A DNA stretch of 64,000 bases, taken from positions 37,987,378 through 38,051,377 of the forward strand of contig NC_073746.1 of the NCBI RefSeq assembly GCF_029784135.1, given 5' to 3'. Below, piece after piece: positions 15,701-29,500 of the stretch. Under the pieces are notes generated by a model. That model searched no databases and was not told the origin of the DNA. It was given only the letters and a program-made list of their open reading frames with translations. How positions within the stretch are numbered: the first letter of the stretch is position 1; each line of letters opens with the position of its first letter. The stretch is from Toxorhynchites rutilus septentrionalis (Eukaryota > Arthropoda > Insecta > Diptera > Culicidae). The position numbers and the translations under genes were made by a program.

Positions 15701-16530
15701 TACTAGTTAATTAGAAGATACTCTGGGTCAGACCGGAAAGGTCGCCTGGGGCATCGATAATGGGAACGTGTGGACGGGAGTTTAAGACTCATTCTACTTG
15801 AGTTACGACAGTTAAAGCTGGAGCGAGCCGGAATGAAACACACATCCGCAGCTCGTGATCTGCTTCGACGAAAGTGGTCGCATAGTCGTAGTGCAATTCT
15901 AGAGCCCGATTGTGCGTGGCGGCGAAGCCTTAACCGATAAACCTTTCCAATTAGTGCACGAACAAGAAACGGTCCACGGTATTCCATCCCCGGTTACGTA
16001 AAGGCTCGAACGAACCTGGGGAAAACTGCGGGTAAAGGTGTCATATCTGGTCTGCCTGTTGAAGGATTGTACCGGAAACAGGTGATGCATCGCCGGACAA
16101 CCTAACGATCCAAGTCCCGACGCCCGAATGACCAGAATCATTGACGAACTCTATCGAGCAACTGTGACGGTCCTACGTGAAGTGTCTTCAAGTGAATCGA
16201 CTTCGCAATGAGGAAGCTCAAACAAACTGTAAGCAAAATTGGATGACCGGGGTTGAACGGTGCGTTTAAGTTCTTCAACCGTCCATCAATCCGGAGTAAT
16301 CCGAACTCGTTCATGATGATGTTTGAATTTTAATGGCGATCTCGATGCGACTCTGACAGCGATCTGAGGACTGACCGAATATGGAGGGAAACCAGGGAGC
16401 GCAACTTCTCTTCCAATTCCGACTTGATCGATACGTGAGATACTGTGGCTGGTGAGGATCTGATCTCAGATCGGTTGGTACGCGCATCCACTGCATCCAC
16501 TTTGTTAAGCGTTTTATTCTCTGCATCCCG
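15700..16530 (-). pseudogene. Pao/Bel-type LTR retrotransposon integrase fragment
   Basis: On the minus strand from about 16325 the frame reads NEFGLLRIDGRLKNLNAPF..., then HPILLT, IHLKTLHVGPSQLLDRVRQ, a stop, FWSFGRRDLDR, a stop, RRCITCFR, then DMTPLPAVFPRFVRAFT. H...H-x-G...C-x-x-C-x-R is the zinc-binding (H2C2) head of a Pao/Bel integrase, followed by the usual 'PLP..R' linker and 'EYRGPFLV' core start. At least three in-frame stops show it is dead. Probable upstream pol sequence extends to 16530. No LTRs were found. It lies about 0.5 kb from the 3' end of gene A. Confidence 0.65.
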
Positions 16531-16626
16531 ATTCGGTAGGACTGTCCAATGTGATATATGATTTCAGTAAATGTGACTGATACGATGTAAACGCAGTATC
16601 GCAGAAGTAGTGTTCCTTTCTTGAAA

Positions 16627-16787
16627 CATCTTCTCCTTCTTCAATGACACTAACGTTCTTAAAGAAACTTCGTCGTCTCAGTATAGTATTACTTGCGTAA
16701 ATTTTTTCAGTACTTAGTTGAGATTGGTTTGCCAAATAACATGCCTTGGAGGTATTCTGAGTGATAAGCACTAGAATACGCATGACC
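16627..16787 (-). mobile_element. 3' fragment of the tRNA-derived SINE seen at 26465
   Basis: On the reverse strand the order 'gcgtattctag', 'cactcagaat', 'tgttatttggca', 'tctcaactaagtact', 'gcaagtaatacta' and 'cattgaagaaggagaagatg' matches the 3' two-thirds of the SINE at 26465..26732. The tRNA-like head is missing. It interrupts the LINE fragment next to it. Confidence 0.75.
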
Positions 16788-17290
16788 GCAGGGCAAGTCT
16801 GGAGATATTTCTTTGATGAAAAGATCCTTCACCAGAATAGGAATCTAATGAGTGAAGACCGAAACAAACATTTTTGCGAGTGTAATTAACTTGAGCTCTC
16901 CAATCGAGGTGGCAATCTATCAAAATTCCAAGAATCTTGACCGTTCTCGAATAAGGAATCAATACCTGGTCTATCCTTATTAGTGGTGGTTTACAGGCTG
17001 TTGCAAAAGGAGTCTAGAAAATTATCGAATGAGTTTTCTTGGGATTTAATTCAAGTCCATTTCTGTTACTCCAGTTTATAATGTTCTCTATATCATTGTT
17101 AATTTTTGCAATAATATCGATTAGGTTTTCGGGCATACCAGAACAGTAGAGTTGAAAATCGTCGGCATATAAATGATACCTACAATAGTTCAACTCATTC
17201 GGAAATTTCATAAACATTGAAAATACAAGTGGTCTTAAAATCGAGCAAACTGTGAACGTTCCGTTAGATAAGAGAGTAATAATTTAACGG
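16788..17290 (-). pseudogene. LINE reverse transcriptase fragment with YADD box
   Basis: Minus-strand reading gives SYLTERSQFA, then a deletion/frame change, SILRPLVFSMFMKFPNEL, YHLYADDFQLYCSG, NNDIENIINWSNRNGLELNPKKTHSIIF, and further down IPYSRTVKILGILIDCHLDWRAQV. These are RT motifs B to E in order, including the catalytic YADD, from a Jockey/CR1-like LINE. The end is cut by the SINE fragment at 16787. Frame breaks show a relic. Confidence 0.75.
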
Positions 17291-17299
17291 CTGTCTTGG

Positions 17300-17937
17300 G
17301 GCATTAAGCATTTCAAGTTATTATTACAGAATGTCCGAAATGATTCAGAACGGTATATTGAAACATCAAAGGCATTTTATTTTGATTCTCAGCATAAAGG
17401 TCACAAAAAAAAAACTTGAAAGCCCTCAAATATTTTTCAGGGCATTTTTCTTGTACCGTCATGGAATCATTTATTTGAATAAATTAATTGAAAATTATTA
17501 TCAGAAATTCAACAACTGCGCTGACAATAATTCCATAAAATCCAACTGTGCCGTCCAGTAATTCCAGTTTTAGAAAAGAATGCTTCAGCAGGACCTAAAG
17601 TCGCCATCCAATTTTGTCGCAGTTTTCACTGTTAGCCTATTAATTGTGTTAATATAACTTGTGACCACTTTTCCGTAATACACAAACTTACAAATCTGCT
17701 TCTAATAATTCTGCGACCTTTTAAATGACAACCTTGAAAGAGATCCAATGTTTATGAAGTTTGTCAGATTGAAATCAATATTCGCGGAAAAAAATTCACA
17801 AAAAAATATACAGTCAAAAAACATCGGAAAGATCGAAAAGAAAAGGAAAAGAAAGAGAAAAGGTACATACAATCGATCAAAAAATAAATCGGAAATCGGA
17901 GAGGAAAATATCGATCGAGGATCGCCTAATCTTAATA
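17300..17937. other. No recognisable feature
   Basis: AT-rich sequence. A lysine/arginine-rich open frame at 17748..17999 is low complexity and overlaps the end of the next element, so it is not called. Confidence 0.4.
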
Positions 17938-17939
17938 TA

Positions 17940-19024
17940 AGGGAGGTGCGGGTAAGACGGACAGTGGGGGAAATATGGAGAGATGGTAGATTTATATAGT
18001 TACAATATGAATTTCAAATTTCTGTTAATGAGAACACCTTCTGCATGCTATTCTATAATATTTTAACCACCCTATGAAAATGAATACTGATCAAAAGTCG
18101 AAAAGGGAAACAAAAATTGGAAATATATATATAATATATAATTCCGCGTGTGGATGTAATTTTTCCGGCTTCGATATTAAGCATTAACCACTCAAGGTTT
18201 AATTTTAAAGTTCAATTCACTGATTGTATTATACTGATTTGTAATTTAACAGAGAAGCGAAATTAGGTATGTACGGATAAGCAAAATCATTGTAGGGAAA
18301 TTTAAATTTAAAATTATTCAAATAATTGTTTATTCTATGGGATTCCCAGGGTCTATAAACGGAAATTAAATTAGTCAAAGGTCCACCTTTGACTATACTG
18401 TCTAGAAGCTGATTGGGGCAAAAAGCAAAATAGTTTAGGGTCTGTCCGTTTATATTGTTCAGAAGCACAACATTGCTTCTACATGATTTTTTCTTCGATT
18501 TTTCATCATTTAACGGACTTTCGTGATGAGTTTAGAACTTTGTTGAATTCCTTTCTCTATTATAGTGACTTTCAAAACATTTTTTCTGGTTCGTCACTTT
18601 TAATTCCATTTTTAGAAGAATGTCGGGAGTGGGTATTGAACTCGTGACCTTTGACGTGAAAGGTATGGCCAGATCGGCTCCTATCAAACCTTGGTTGAAT
18701 AAAATTGTTCCTCTTATGAGCGATAAATTTCTACGTTTCGTATATTAAGGAAGGAAGGAAGGTCTTGAATTATAAAGACTTTAAACTTTTGCAGTTCATT
18801 CGTAATTCGTATATTACAAACCTATCCATATTACCCACTTGAAAAAAAAGTCTGTTTCTGTAAAAAAACATTAAAAAACACTTTTTTGTAAAATATTTGG
18901 CCGATAATTTCAAAAAAACAGTATATTGAATTGTAAGATACTGTATGCATGTTTCGGAAAATAAGAGTTTCCAAAGATACAATTGAAGTTCTTCTTAACA
19001 TGTCCGTCTTACCCCCACATCCCC
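17940..19024. mobile_element. TA-flanked element with GGGTAAGACGGACA ends (copy 1, 1085 bp)
   Basis: The left end AGGGAGGTGCGGGTAAGACG and the right end (reverse strand) GGGGATGTGGGGGTAAGACG are inverted. TA lies outside each end (17938..17939 and 19025..19026). No transposase is visible. A second, larger copy starts at 61485. TIR plus TA suggests a Tc1/mariner-superfamily derivative; the class is inferred. Confidence 0.65.
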
Positions 19025-19105
19025 TACATGGCACCAGGGGTGCCATAATTAAATCTGTGTTCTTTTATCTCATTTTTTCTCTCAGGAAATCGAAATCTGT
19101 ATTAA

Positions 19106-19641
19106 CCCTTTGCGGTCGTTTGTCTGCTCTCAGCCACCACAGCAAAGAAGTATGTTAATATTATAATTTATGCAACAATGTATCAGTTCACACTATTTCT
19201 AAACGAATTTTCCGAATTTTCATGTCTTGTGAACTTATCACGAATCGAAACGGTGCTACTATGAATAATAGATAACGGTATTCAGTACAAACAAAAGTTG
19301 TCATCCATGCTTGAGGAAAATGAGGAATTAATCGAAAACTTCATGTATCGCGGCATTGTGTAGCTGTAAAGATCAATGTTGTGTATGTTCAAACAGAAAA
19401 ATAAAAGGCGAAGGACGCCAAACTAATTATTTTTGTGATACATGCTAAAAAATATCACACGAAGAAGCATTATAGCAAATATTTTTTAAACATAAACATA
19501 AAAATATTGTTTAGTAAATACTTATCAGAAGTTTACAAAAATAAAGGGATCTTGTTCATCTTTCATAATTTCAGAAAGTTATACATCACTGCTTTTTCAA
19601 GTAAAAATAATACGACCAATAGGGTTAAATACGGCAAAGGG
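19106..19641. mobile_element. piggyBac-like MITE (536 bp), TTAA target site
   Basis: The ends are CCCTTTGCGGTCG (19106) and, reversed, CCCTTTGCCGTAT (19641). Each is flanked by TTAA (19102..19105 and 19642..19645), the piggyBac target. No transposase domain is recognisable inside. Confidence 0.7.
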
Positions 19642-20522
19642 TTAAATTTACAAGTTCAATTTTGGAGCATAATCTTAGCATTAATATCACTGAATGGCAT
19701 AGTTATTATGGATTTGACGATGTTGATGGTATCCATGTAAAAATTAGCATTCACTGTTCTTTAGTAGAAAACAATGAAATCAGTGTTTATTTATCGTGAA
19801 GCAAACCGTTGACGCAGACTTTTGTATTTTTTCGCTTTGGATTGAACATGAAAAAGCAGTACTACACGCTACACATGAATGCCGAAATTATTCTCATTCA
19901 AACTGATTAGAATACTATATGAATAAAATTGATGAGTTGGAAAAAATATCATTGAGACCAAGCCATAACTAATATTGGATCGTTATTTTGAAAAATCTGT
20001 AAATTTGTATGAAAACAAAAAAAATCTGTAATCTGTATCTACAGATTCTTGGTTTCAAAAAGCCTGAAAAATCTGTATAAATACAGATTATTCTGTAGAT
20101 ATGCCTGCGTGGCATCCGTCGCGAAATGGTTAAAGATTCGCTATTGTTTACGCCTCCGTTTTACATTCAGAAAACATTCTTCAGCTTTCTTTTGTCTAAA
20201 TCAATAATAGAAATTAACTACCATATCATTAAAAACCATTGTGTTTATTTAACTCCAGAAGACAATTCACAACAATGTTTATCCGTGAGTCGTGGTGCCA
20301 TGCATGCATAGTTGTGAGTATAGTGATTGTTGAAGAATTCTGTGCGTGTAATCAACGCTTTTGTTCTCAGCCGAGTATATTATCTAAAAATAGGAAACAC
20401 AAATTATTTTTATGCAGTAAATTATATGATCATAATTTTCTAACATACCGAAGTCCTCCACTATAGACGGGGGTATTTCGAGTATTGATGAGATTTCCTC
20501 CTTCATCTTGCGTTCACAATTT
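19642..20522. other. Repeat debris and 3' flank of gene B
   Basis: 19985..20110 holds several 'aatctgta' repeats like those in the hAT family at 120..931. On the minus strand an AATAAA polyadenylation signal lies at 20249..20244, about 275 nt past the gene B stop codon. Nothing else is recognised. Confidence 0.4.
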
Positions 20523-23500
20523 CTAGCTAACAATTCCTGCATTCTTCGCCATTCCGTAGAATATGGTCGTCTTGTCTGAGAGTAGATTCTGCGGTGTATC
20601 ACATTCCGCTACAAGTCCTTTATCTAGCACCAACACACGATCGGAGTCCATAATGGTATTGAGGCGATGAGCAATAGTGAGAATTGTGCAGTCAGCAAAC
20701 TCAGTGCGGATTGTTTTCTGTGGGAAACAAATATGAATAATTGAATTACTGTTAGATGATATACTGTGACAAACCTGAATCAAATCATCCGTCTCCAAAT
20801 CTACAGCCGCCGTGGCTTCATCTAAGATGAGCACTTTAGTTTTTCTGAGAATCGCTCTCGCCAGACAAATTAGCTGCCTCTGACCGACTGAAAGATTCTC
20901 TCCGTTCTCCGCAATCTCATGATCCAAACCTGCCTGCAGGCCTTTGACGAAGCTTTTCAAATGGGACAGCTCCAACGCCTGCCAAACCTGGTCATCTGTG
21001 TAGCTTTTGAAGGGATCAATGTTCAACCGAAGATTGCCAGAAAATAGCACCGGATCTTGAGGAATGATTGTCAGTCGACTTCGCAGCTGATGCAAACCGA
21101 TCTGCGAGATATCCAATCCATCGATCGTTATCGATCCGCCTGCCGATTCCACAATCCTGAACAAACCTAGAGTCAAACTAGATTTCCCCGCTCCCGTGCG
21201 TCCCACGATTCCAATTTTCTCTCCTCCCTTGACATTTAACGAAATACCTCTAATCACTAAATCTAGCCCTTCGCGATAACGAATTTTATAATCGTTGAAA
21301 TTGACCTTTCCTTCCACCGGCCAAGCCTTATCCACCGTTCCTTTCTCCCATTCGGCTTCTCTGGGTAACACGGTGTATTCATCCAGCCGCTCGACCGCCA
21401 CTATATTCGTTTCTACCTCAGCCGTCATCCGTACGAGGAAGTTTAGCACCGCCGAAATCTGCAGGGCGTAGGTAATCGACAGTCCAACCATTGCGGCTCC
21501 AATCGAATCTCTACTGATCATGGCGAAGAGAGCGGCGAAAAAGACAACCAGTGCTCCCACTGTTTCCAACCGTATTGCTAGCCAACGATTCGCAATGATG
21601 CTAGGATAGGACATAAGCTGGTTGTAGTCGACTCGCTTCTCCGATTCTTGCGTAAAGCGATCCTGCTGGCCGTAGGCTCGAATGGTGGACTGTCCGGTGA
21701 TACTCTCGCCAAAGTGTGAGTAGATTGGGCTTCGCGTAACGGATTCCAATCTTTTAAGCTGTCGAGACGTTGCGATGTAGAACTTTTGTACGGCATAATA
21801 GATAACAAGAAACACGGGGACAACGGCGAGGAAGATAGGGGTTGAGATGGCGATCACGATGAAGACACCGACAACGTTCACGAACATCAACAGCCACATT
21901 CGGATTGACTGCGGAAGTGTGTTATCCGCCACGTCGACATCCTTCGAGAATCGATTCATAATCCTACCCTGCGGGGTGGTGTCGAAGAACGACATTGGCA
22001 TGCGGAGTGTGCTCTCCAACAGGTTGTTGTGGAGGGTGTTTGCTGCCTTCAAGCAACCAATAGCCAATGTAATGGATGCTATCAGCAGAGATATTGACTG
22101 TACTCCGCCCAGGCCTCCATAGATACCGAGATACATATCACGAGTAGCTGAATCGGTTGCGGCGGATGGATCTTCAGACCAATCTGTCAGCCATATATTG
22201 CTGTAGATGGCGCTAGCCTGATTGAGTATAGTGAAGAGAACGGACCAGAATGCGAGGTTCCACCCGATCGCTCTAAAATATTTCATGTAGACAGCAAAGT
22301 CGACCGACCCTGTTGCAGACTGCTCTTTTTCGATGAGAGTTGTCCCCTTAACTGGAACTGGTTGTATGTGTTGGCTGTTTCGTGACTCCTGTCGGCTCAT
22401 CTTTTTCCTGTTTCTTGCACTGCCGTTGCTACCACCGGATTTGTTCGAGCGAATTGACATCGCACGCTTCAAAATGTTACGGGAGACCTCGTCATCCAGA
22501 GCTTCCTGTATCATTTTTATTTCCTCATCTTCATCATCCAAGTTCTGAATGTGTTGGGTTAGGAATTCTGCAAACGCACCTTTTTGATCCAGCAACTGCT
22601 GATAGGATCCACTTTCGGAAATTTCCCCATCTTTAATGACAAGGATTTCGCCCACATGGGGAAGGAAAGATATTCCATGCGTTACCAGCAGTCGTGATCG
22701 GCCAACTAGGAGCCCTTGAGGACCCACAACCTTCTCGAAAATGTGTTTCCCAACGTGCGCATCAACGGCACTCAGTGGATCATCAAAAAGATAGATATCA
22801 GCATCCGCATAAACTGCTCTTGCCAGCGCAACTCGTTGCTTTTGACCTCCGGATAAGTTTATACCTTTTTCACCGATCTCCGTCAGATCTCCACCCGGCA
22901 ACATCTCTAGATCTGGCTTCAGTGCGCAGCACTCCAACACCTTGTCGTACTTCCGCTCATCGAATTGCTTTCCGAAGAGTATGTTATCTCTGAGTGTAGC
23001 ATTTTGGATCCACGCTTGTTGCGGAACGAACGCGATCTTCCCATCCGTATTGACCGAACCCCTGATCTTCTCCATCTCCCCAAGAAGAGCCGATATCAGG
23101 GAGCTTTTCCCCGTTCCAACGCTACCGACGACAGCTACCAGTTGACCCTTCCTCAAAGTCAGGTTGATGTTTTTCAAAGTCGCCGCTTCATCTCCCCAGG
23201 AGAATGTTCCATCCCTAATGGCGACTGCATTCTCGCTTTTCTCATGGGTCACATTGTTTGGGTCCATCTCCTCGCTATTCATGAACTTGTTAATACGTAC
23301 GACAGATACCCAAGCCTGCATTGCAAAGGTTATCATCATTGGAAACATTGCTAGTGGGAAGCGTAGAATGTTGAACAGTGCTAGCGATACGAAGGCTGTC
23401 TGCGGATCCAACACGTTGTTCTCGTCGATCAACACGTATACGGTGAACGATGCCAGAGTGACCAGGAACGGAGCCAGACTCCAAACGAAGAATGTAGCCG

Positions 23501-26500
23501 CCCCATAGTAAGCCATCACCCTCAAGATACTAATCTCATCGCTACGAACTTCTACAATATCTCGCTGGAAGCTAGGTTCCCAGGCGTACAACTTCAGCAC
23601 CTTGATGCCACTTAAAATTTCGTTCATCTTTTTCACTCTTTCATCTTTAATCTTCATTTGTTCCACTTGAAGGTCTTTCATTTTGTTGGCGATGACGCCG
23701 GTCACGGGAATCAGAATTACCATCACTCCCAAGCCAGCGAAAACTGCCGGACCAAGGATTTCGTACAACAGGTAGATGCAGAGAGCAATGATGATCGGTG
23801 CTGACCACAGAATGTGCAGATAGGATGTTAATTCGAAGAATCGCTGGGCGTCGACCGCCATCAGGTTCACGATCTCACCCACTGTAGTGTCTTTTTTAGC
23901 GAAACTTGAAATACGCAGTGCTTTTCGGTAGATCGCACTAACCAGACCGGTTCTAATGCGGAAGCCTACCAGGAATGTCTTCCGGAAGTATTGCCCGTTG
24001 AACAGGGCGATCAGGAAGGAGGTCAGAAAGAGAGCAAATGTGATAATCATACCCTTCCAGAAGGGTCCATTGGTGGCGATGACCATCATGAGTTCCCTGA
24101 AATAGATAACCCAATTCAATGTATTCATCTGACTTAGTCTGCATTCAATCATCATTTACCTCATCAGATAGGGTGACGCAAACTGTAGTCCCGAGATGGC
24201 AAGTTGCAGCAAACCTGCAAACCAGAATGGTCCTCCATAGGCCTTCACCATTGCGGGCAGAGTTGATCCATTCGTTGCAGCGTGAGGTTTGTATGAGCAC
24301 TTTGTTTTGCCCGCTTTCTTATCCGCAGCCATTTGTTTATGTCTTCCTTTCTCGACGCTCTCGTTCCAATACTTATCGAAGGGTGGGATCAGCTCGCGGG
24401 ATGTATCCTCCGGGTTAAGATCGTACATGTCATTGTCGGTAAGTGGTTTGCGGAAACCTCTCCACGTGAACGAATCGAAGTATAGGTAGAGAAGTCTCAC
24501 CACAAAGCTTGATCTGAGCTCAGGGTTAGGATTTTTCTGCTTGGGAAAATCACTGTAGCGGGGGGCTTGATCCGGTATAACCTCCATCAACAACATCAAG
24601 CAGATGAGGGCATACTGAAGGGTGTAGTTTACGAACTGATACTCTGCGAACACGATCGTTTCGCTGGATTCAATGTCACCGGTCCGCTCCGAATGTAGAT
24701 TGGCCTCTGTTCTCATCTGGATGATGCCGAAAAACATTTTCAGAAACCAAAAGATGAATATCGTTCCCGAACTCTGAATACCGAACTTCCGGAAAAAGTA
24801 GTACAGGATGATGGCGATGATCTGGAACAGAATATCTGGATTTGATTCACTCAATACGACAGATGTAAAAGTTTAACCCACATAGGCAATGGCATTGAAA
24901 ATTGCCACCAAAATTTGCACGTCGAAAACATCCTCCTGATGGCGATAGCTAACGACCATTCCTAGTTCAATCCAGCTTAGGATCATCAGCGCGAGACAGA
25001 TGATTTTTTTCGATACGTTGTACCAATTCCAAGGGATGTCCCGGTAGCGACTGGAAGCTATCCGGAATACTTCGTATATTGTGAACACATACAGGAAGAA
25101 GCATGGAACCCATTGGAGGATCGTTCGCTGGAAGCAGAAGGTCAGATCGGGATTTTCGATTCGCCATGTCAAAGCGTCGTCCTGTGGGAATGCAAGAGAG
25201 TATGATTTGTTATTATCTGATATACATACTGGGTGTTTTTCGAGGTTTTCGAAATTCTGTGTATTATTCAAGTTTGAATACGCAGATAAAAGATGTTATT
25301 TGTCATGATTTGTCATTTGTCATTTGGTTTCATTCGTGTGCGGCTCGCAAGAAGTTCGATCTTTGATTGCTTTTTGCAGCAATGATGATCATATGTCAGT
25401 GACGATTGTAACTACAAGAAAAAGTTAAACGGTATTAAATAGTATCATCTTTGTGACCATTTAATGACTTTTTGACGCAAACATCATATTTGGATAACAG
25501 TAAATGGGAACTTTGATGAGTAAAAAACATTTCAAAGTCTGTTTTACGATGACTCAATGGGAATAGCTTTTAGTCATAATTTTATTTGATTTTATTTACA
25601 CATTACTTCTTTCTCCAATGTGTTCGCTTACCAATATCAAATTTGATTCACAAAAGTGTAGCTATTACTGTGATTCTAGATAATGGATTTTGTTATTTCA
25701 TCCGTTTATCTCTTACAAGTTCTGACACATTCTGTTTTGACGTAGGACTATGTTATTCGGGAATAGTGTGAGTTCAAATTGAAAAAAAAAACAGAAAATC
25801 GGTCGCATCGAGAAAATTGTCCAATTTCGAGTGCTTATTGCTTAGTCATTTACTGAAGGATTTACGAGGTGTTTGCATCAATTGATTTGGGGACGCCTTA
25901 ACAATTTATTACAATGAAGAAAATAATATATTTAATGATACTAATTATTGAGTAAATGGTAAATGTGAAGCATTATTTAAACAAAAATTCCGCACTCTGA
26001 TTGGTCGATTGGTACAAGCAATCGGTGCTCTCCCAGTTGCTCATCCAATATGAATATGGGATTGTGCAATGAAATATACATTTGGTTCGATTTTCGCTGT
26101 GCTAAATTCCACGTTTTGAACCCCAATTGCAGTTTCGCTATCTACAAGAAGTAAGCGACGGTTAATTGCACTCTTGTACAATAATTACAAACGCCGTGCT
26201 TGGCGATGTCCATTGTTTTTTTTTCAGTCTGCAATCGATCGCGTTCGTGTGCAGATCGGAACAATATACCTTTAAAAACCGCCCTTTTCAAGGCTACCGA
26301 GTAGCGATTGAGGAATCGCTCAACCGGTATCGATCACGATATGGTAGTGGTGGTATCATCTGGCAAGCCATTTGGTGATCTGGCAAGCCATTTTAACGTG
26401 TTTCGCGTCCTGCAGAAATGGAAATAGAACATATGCCGAAATTACAGTGGTTATGAGCAGTGTTCCCGTGGCCGAGTGGTTAGCGTCATAACTAACATGC

Positions 26501-29500
26501 CGGGTGTTCGGGTTCGATTCCCGTTCTGGTCGGGGGAATTTTTCGTCAAAGAAATTTCCTCCGACTTGCACTGTGATCACGCGTATTCTAGAGCTTGCCA
26601 CTCAGAATGCATTCAAGGCGTGTTATTTGGCATAGAAATCTCAACTAAGTACTAATAAAAATGACGCAAGTAATACTACGTTGAGACGGCGAAGTTCCTC
26701 TAGGAACGTTAGAGCCATTGAAGAAGAAGAAGATGAGCAGTGTTGCCACATGTACAGATTTATCTGGAAAGGTACAGATTTTTTCGTTTTTTTTATACAG
26801 ATTCAGTACGGTACAGATTTCTGGTGTTTTTTCCTGAAATACAGAAAGGAATTGACCATGCAAATGAGGAAGAGATTCAGTTTCGTTGATTGGACCCTCG
26901 AGGCAATGTTAAATCCTAGAAACTTTTCCAAATTTTTGGGACTTTTCAAGATTTACGAGATTTACATGAGTTGGAGAACGAACATCATGCCCCAAAAGTC
27001 AAATTTCTCCGTGATGAAATCACTGTTGCAGAAAACACACATGTGCATGACTCACTGCCTTTTTTCTTGAAAACGACGTAAAAGCATTCGCGGGGAGGCT
27101 CGAAGCTTTTAACAACTAATAGTAAGTGGTTTAATTTTAGCAAGAGTATGTATATGTACTATTCACTCACGAGACGCGACACGGAACTAGGATACAACAC
27201 TTATTATCCTTATAAACATAAAAAAGGGTTAAAATTACCGGCATCCGATCATCAACTTAACTTGTTCGCGTGGAGAACATAATCCACCATAATGAAGCGC
27301 TCTCCAACAATACTGTGGTTCTGGTAGACGTTGAAAAAACCCTTGACATTGTCTGACATGACGGACTAATCTATAAGTTGATCCAAGTAAACATCCCGGG
27401 ATATATCACGAGGATAGTAAGGGACTATCTCGTCGAGCAGACATTCCGAGTTGACCTTGTTGGTGCCTCTTTGGATGTAAAACCAATCATAGCCAGAGTT
27501 AGAGAAGGCAGCTTGTTGGAACCGATCCTGTGCTCCATCTTCACCAATGGTGCACCGCTGCTGTATTATGAGCTTCTTTCAAGCAACCAGTCGATGCATT
27601 CCCATAAGTATTGTTTAAAGTTGGTCAACTTAAATGCAGCGATCCAGAACCAAAGTCCATAATTAGTCAATGTGATAGGCGTGATAGGTGATAGGTAACG
27701 GTAAACTTCATGTCTTTTTGATCGCTCTACAAATTATTTTGGAATATGGCTAGGAAGCTCTATCCCATCAGTTGTACTAACCGGCACATTCAGATTTTTT
27801 AGGTTCAGATTTAGATCCCTGCACAATTCGCTCAATGGCAAAAACTTCGACTCTATGGGCAGCATAAAAAATACCATGAACAGTTTTTGATGTAAAAGCA
27901 AACATATTCTGAGAGGATAGAATTTTTGATTTATGTTACGGATGCGAAATGAATTTGTAGCAGTCTTTTTGGGATCAGCTCAAACTGAAATATTTTGTTT
28001 ATTTACAATACATATTTTTTATACAATTAATTTGAATTTATCTTACTCACATTTAAAATTTTTACTCACAAAGTAGTTTCTTGTCAATAAACCTCGTGCT
28101 AACTTTTCTGCCTTCTATCCTTTGCTTTTCCGACTATACCTCTTATCATCCGCTTTTCCGATTATTCTTTTTTTACGTAGAACTATGTCTTTCATCAAGG
28201 GTGCCAAATCAGAAAACAGATCACGTTTTTATGAAAAAAATAACGTTAATAACTATTTTTGACGCGAACGGATTTTGGCGATTTACATACCAAACGAATC
28301 GGAAATTCCCTAAGATTTGTTTGATATGCTATACATTACAATCCTATAGTCTGTATATGGTTTAAATTGATGAAAATTGGAAGCATTCCCATTTCCTCAT
28401 ACATTTGTTATATCCGTTTGTGTGCTTTCCCAAACAGAGCTATCAATAACGAGCAACTTATCGACGAACAAGGAAGAGGAAATCGTAAGAGTGAAGTCTC
28501 CGTGAACAATGGAAAAGAAGAAGAACGAAGGGGAATATTAGCCTAGTGTATAAATAGTGGATCTCGCTGAAGCAAACTTTCATTCTTCGTGAGGAAATCG
28601 ACTTCAGTCATTCCCAAGCCAATGTGCAACCAGTGCTCCCACTGTTTCACAACATCGTTGCTGGGCGAGCTGGACGGCGAGGGATCGAATACCTTTCTCA
28701 AGGAAATGCGGGTGGAGGAGTAATATGATGGATAAAATATAGTTTCCCAAGGACCTTTTTGAAGGTTAGAGACAAGTGAACGGAAAAGGTTAAAGTCTCA
28801 AGCAAGGAAGGAAGGCAAACTTTCAGTATCGTTCTGTATTCAAAGCAATTACTCACTCGTTGATGTCTCTGGCATTGCAATCATTGCATCAAACTGACGC
28901 CATTCCATTAAGGTTCTGATCTACACAATTGTGTGGGGAACCGTCAAGTTAGTCTATCGTCAGCTCACCAAGAAAATAAATGTTATGGAATTTTGTCAGT
29001 GATTTGTTTTCGCACGACGATAGGAAAACCTCTCCACAAAGGATGACAGCTAAGCTAATCTAGACTGGCAATATTAACAGAAAGGGCTCCTGTTGAGAAG
29101 AGCGCAAAACGGAGATAAGTGTGTGTGTATATTTAGTTGCTTCAAGCCATCGATATACCGATATTTGCCTGCATACGTGCGTGCTTCATAGCCCATACGT
29201 AAAAATAGTGCATCTTCGCTACGCTGAAACCCCATTGGCCCTGTAACGATGCAACAATCGCCTAATTTGTTTATGCTATGATTGACAATTGTTTTGTGTT
29301 GCAAATTATGAGGTCGTAATGATAAATATAAACAAGGAGGGGAGATAGCGGAAGGGAAATATTTACGCTAGGGTATTAGTAATGAATCTCTGTTAAGTCA
29401 AATATTCAGCCTTTTTCCAAGCAGTTAACATTGTTTGTTTTCTGTCATCAATGCATTGTACCGACGTTATGGTGAAGCAGGTATTAAGGTTGTGCACCAA

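Noticed and set aside
17748..17999. 84-codon Lys/Arg-rich frame
   Set aside because: Low-complexity purine-rich sequence, partly within the TA-flanked element.
24873..25271. Start of gene B within the open frame reaching 25271
   Set aside because: That upstream part is intron: a good acceptor lies at 25182, and a matching exon 1 with an ATG was found at 34531.
26465..26540. tRNA gene-like sequence with A and B boxes
   Set aside because: It is the head of a SINE: the body and (GAA)n tail follow without a tRNA 3' end, and target-site duplications surround the whole unit.
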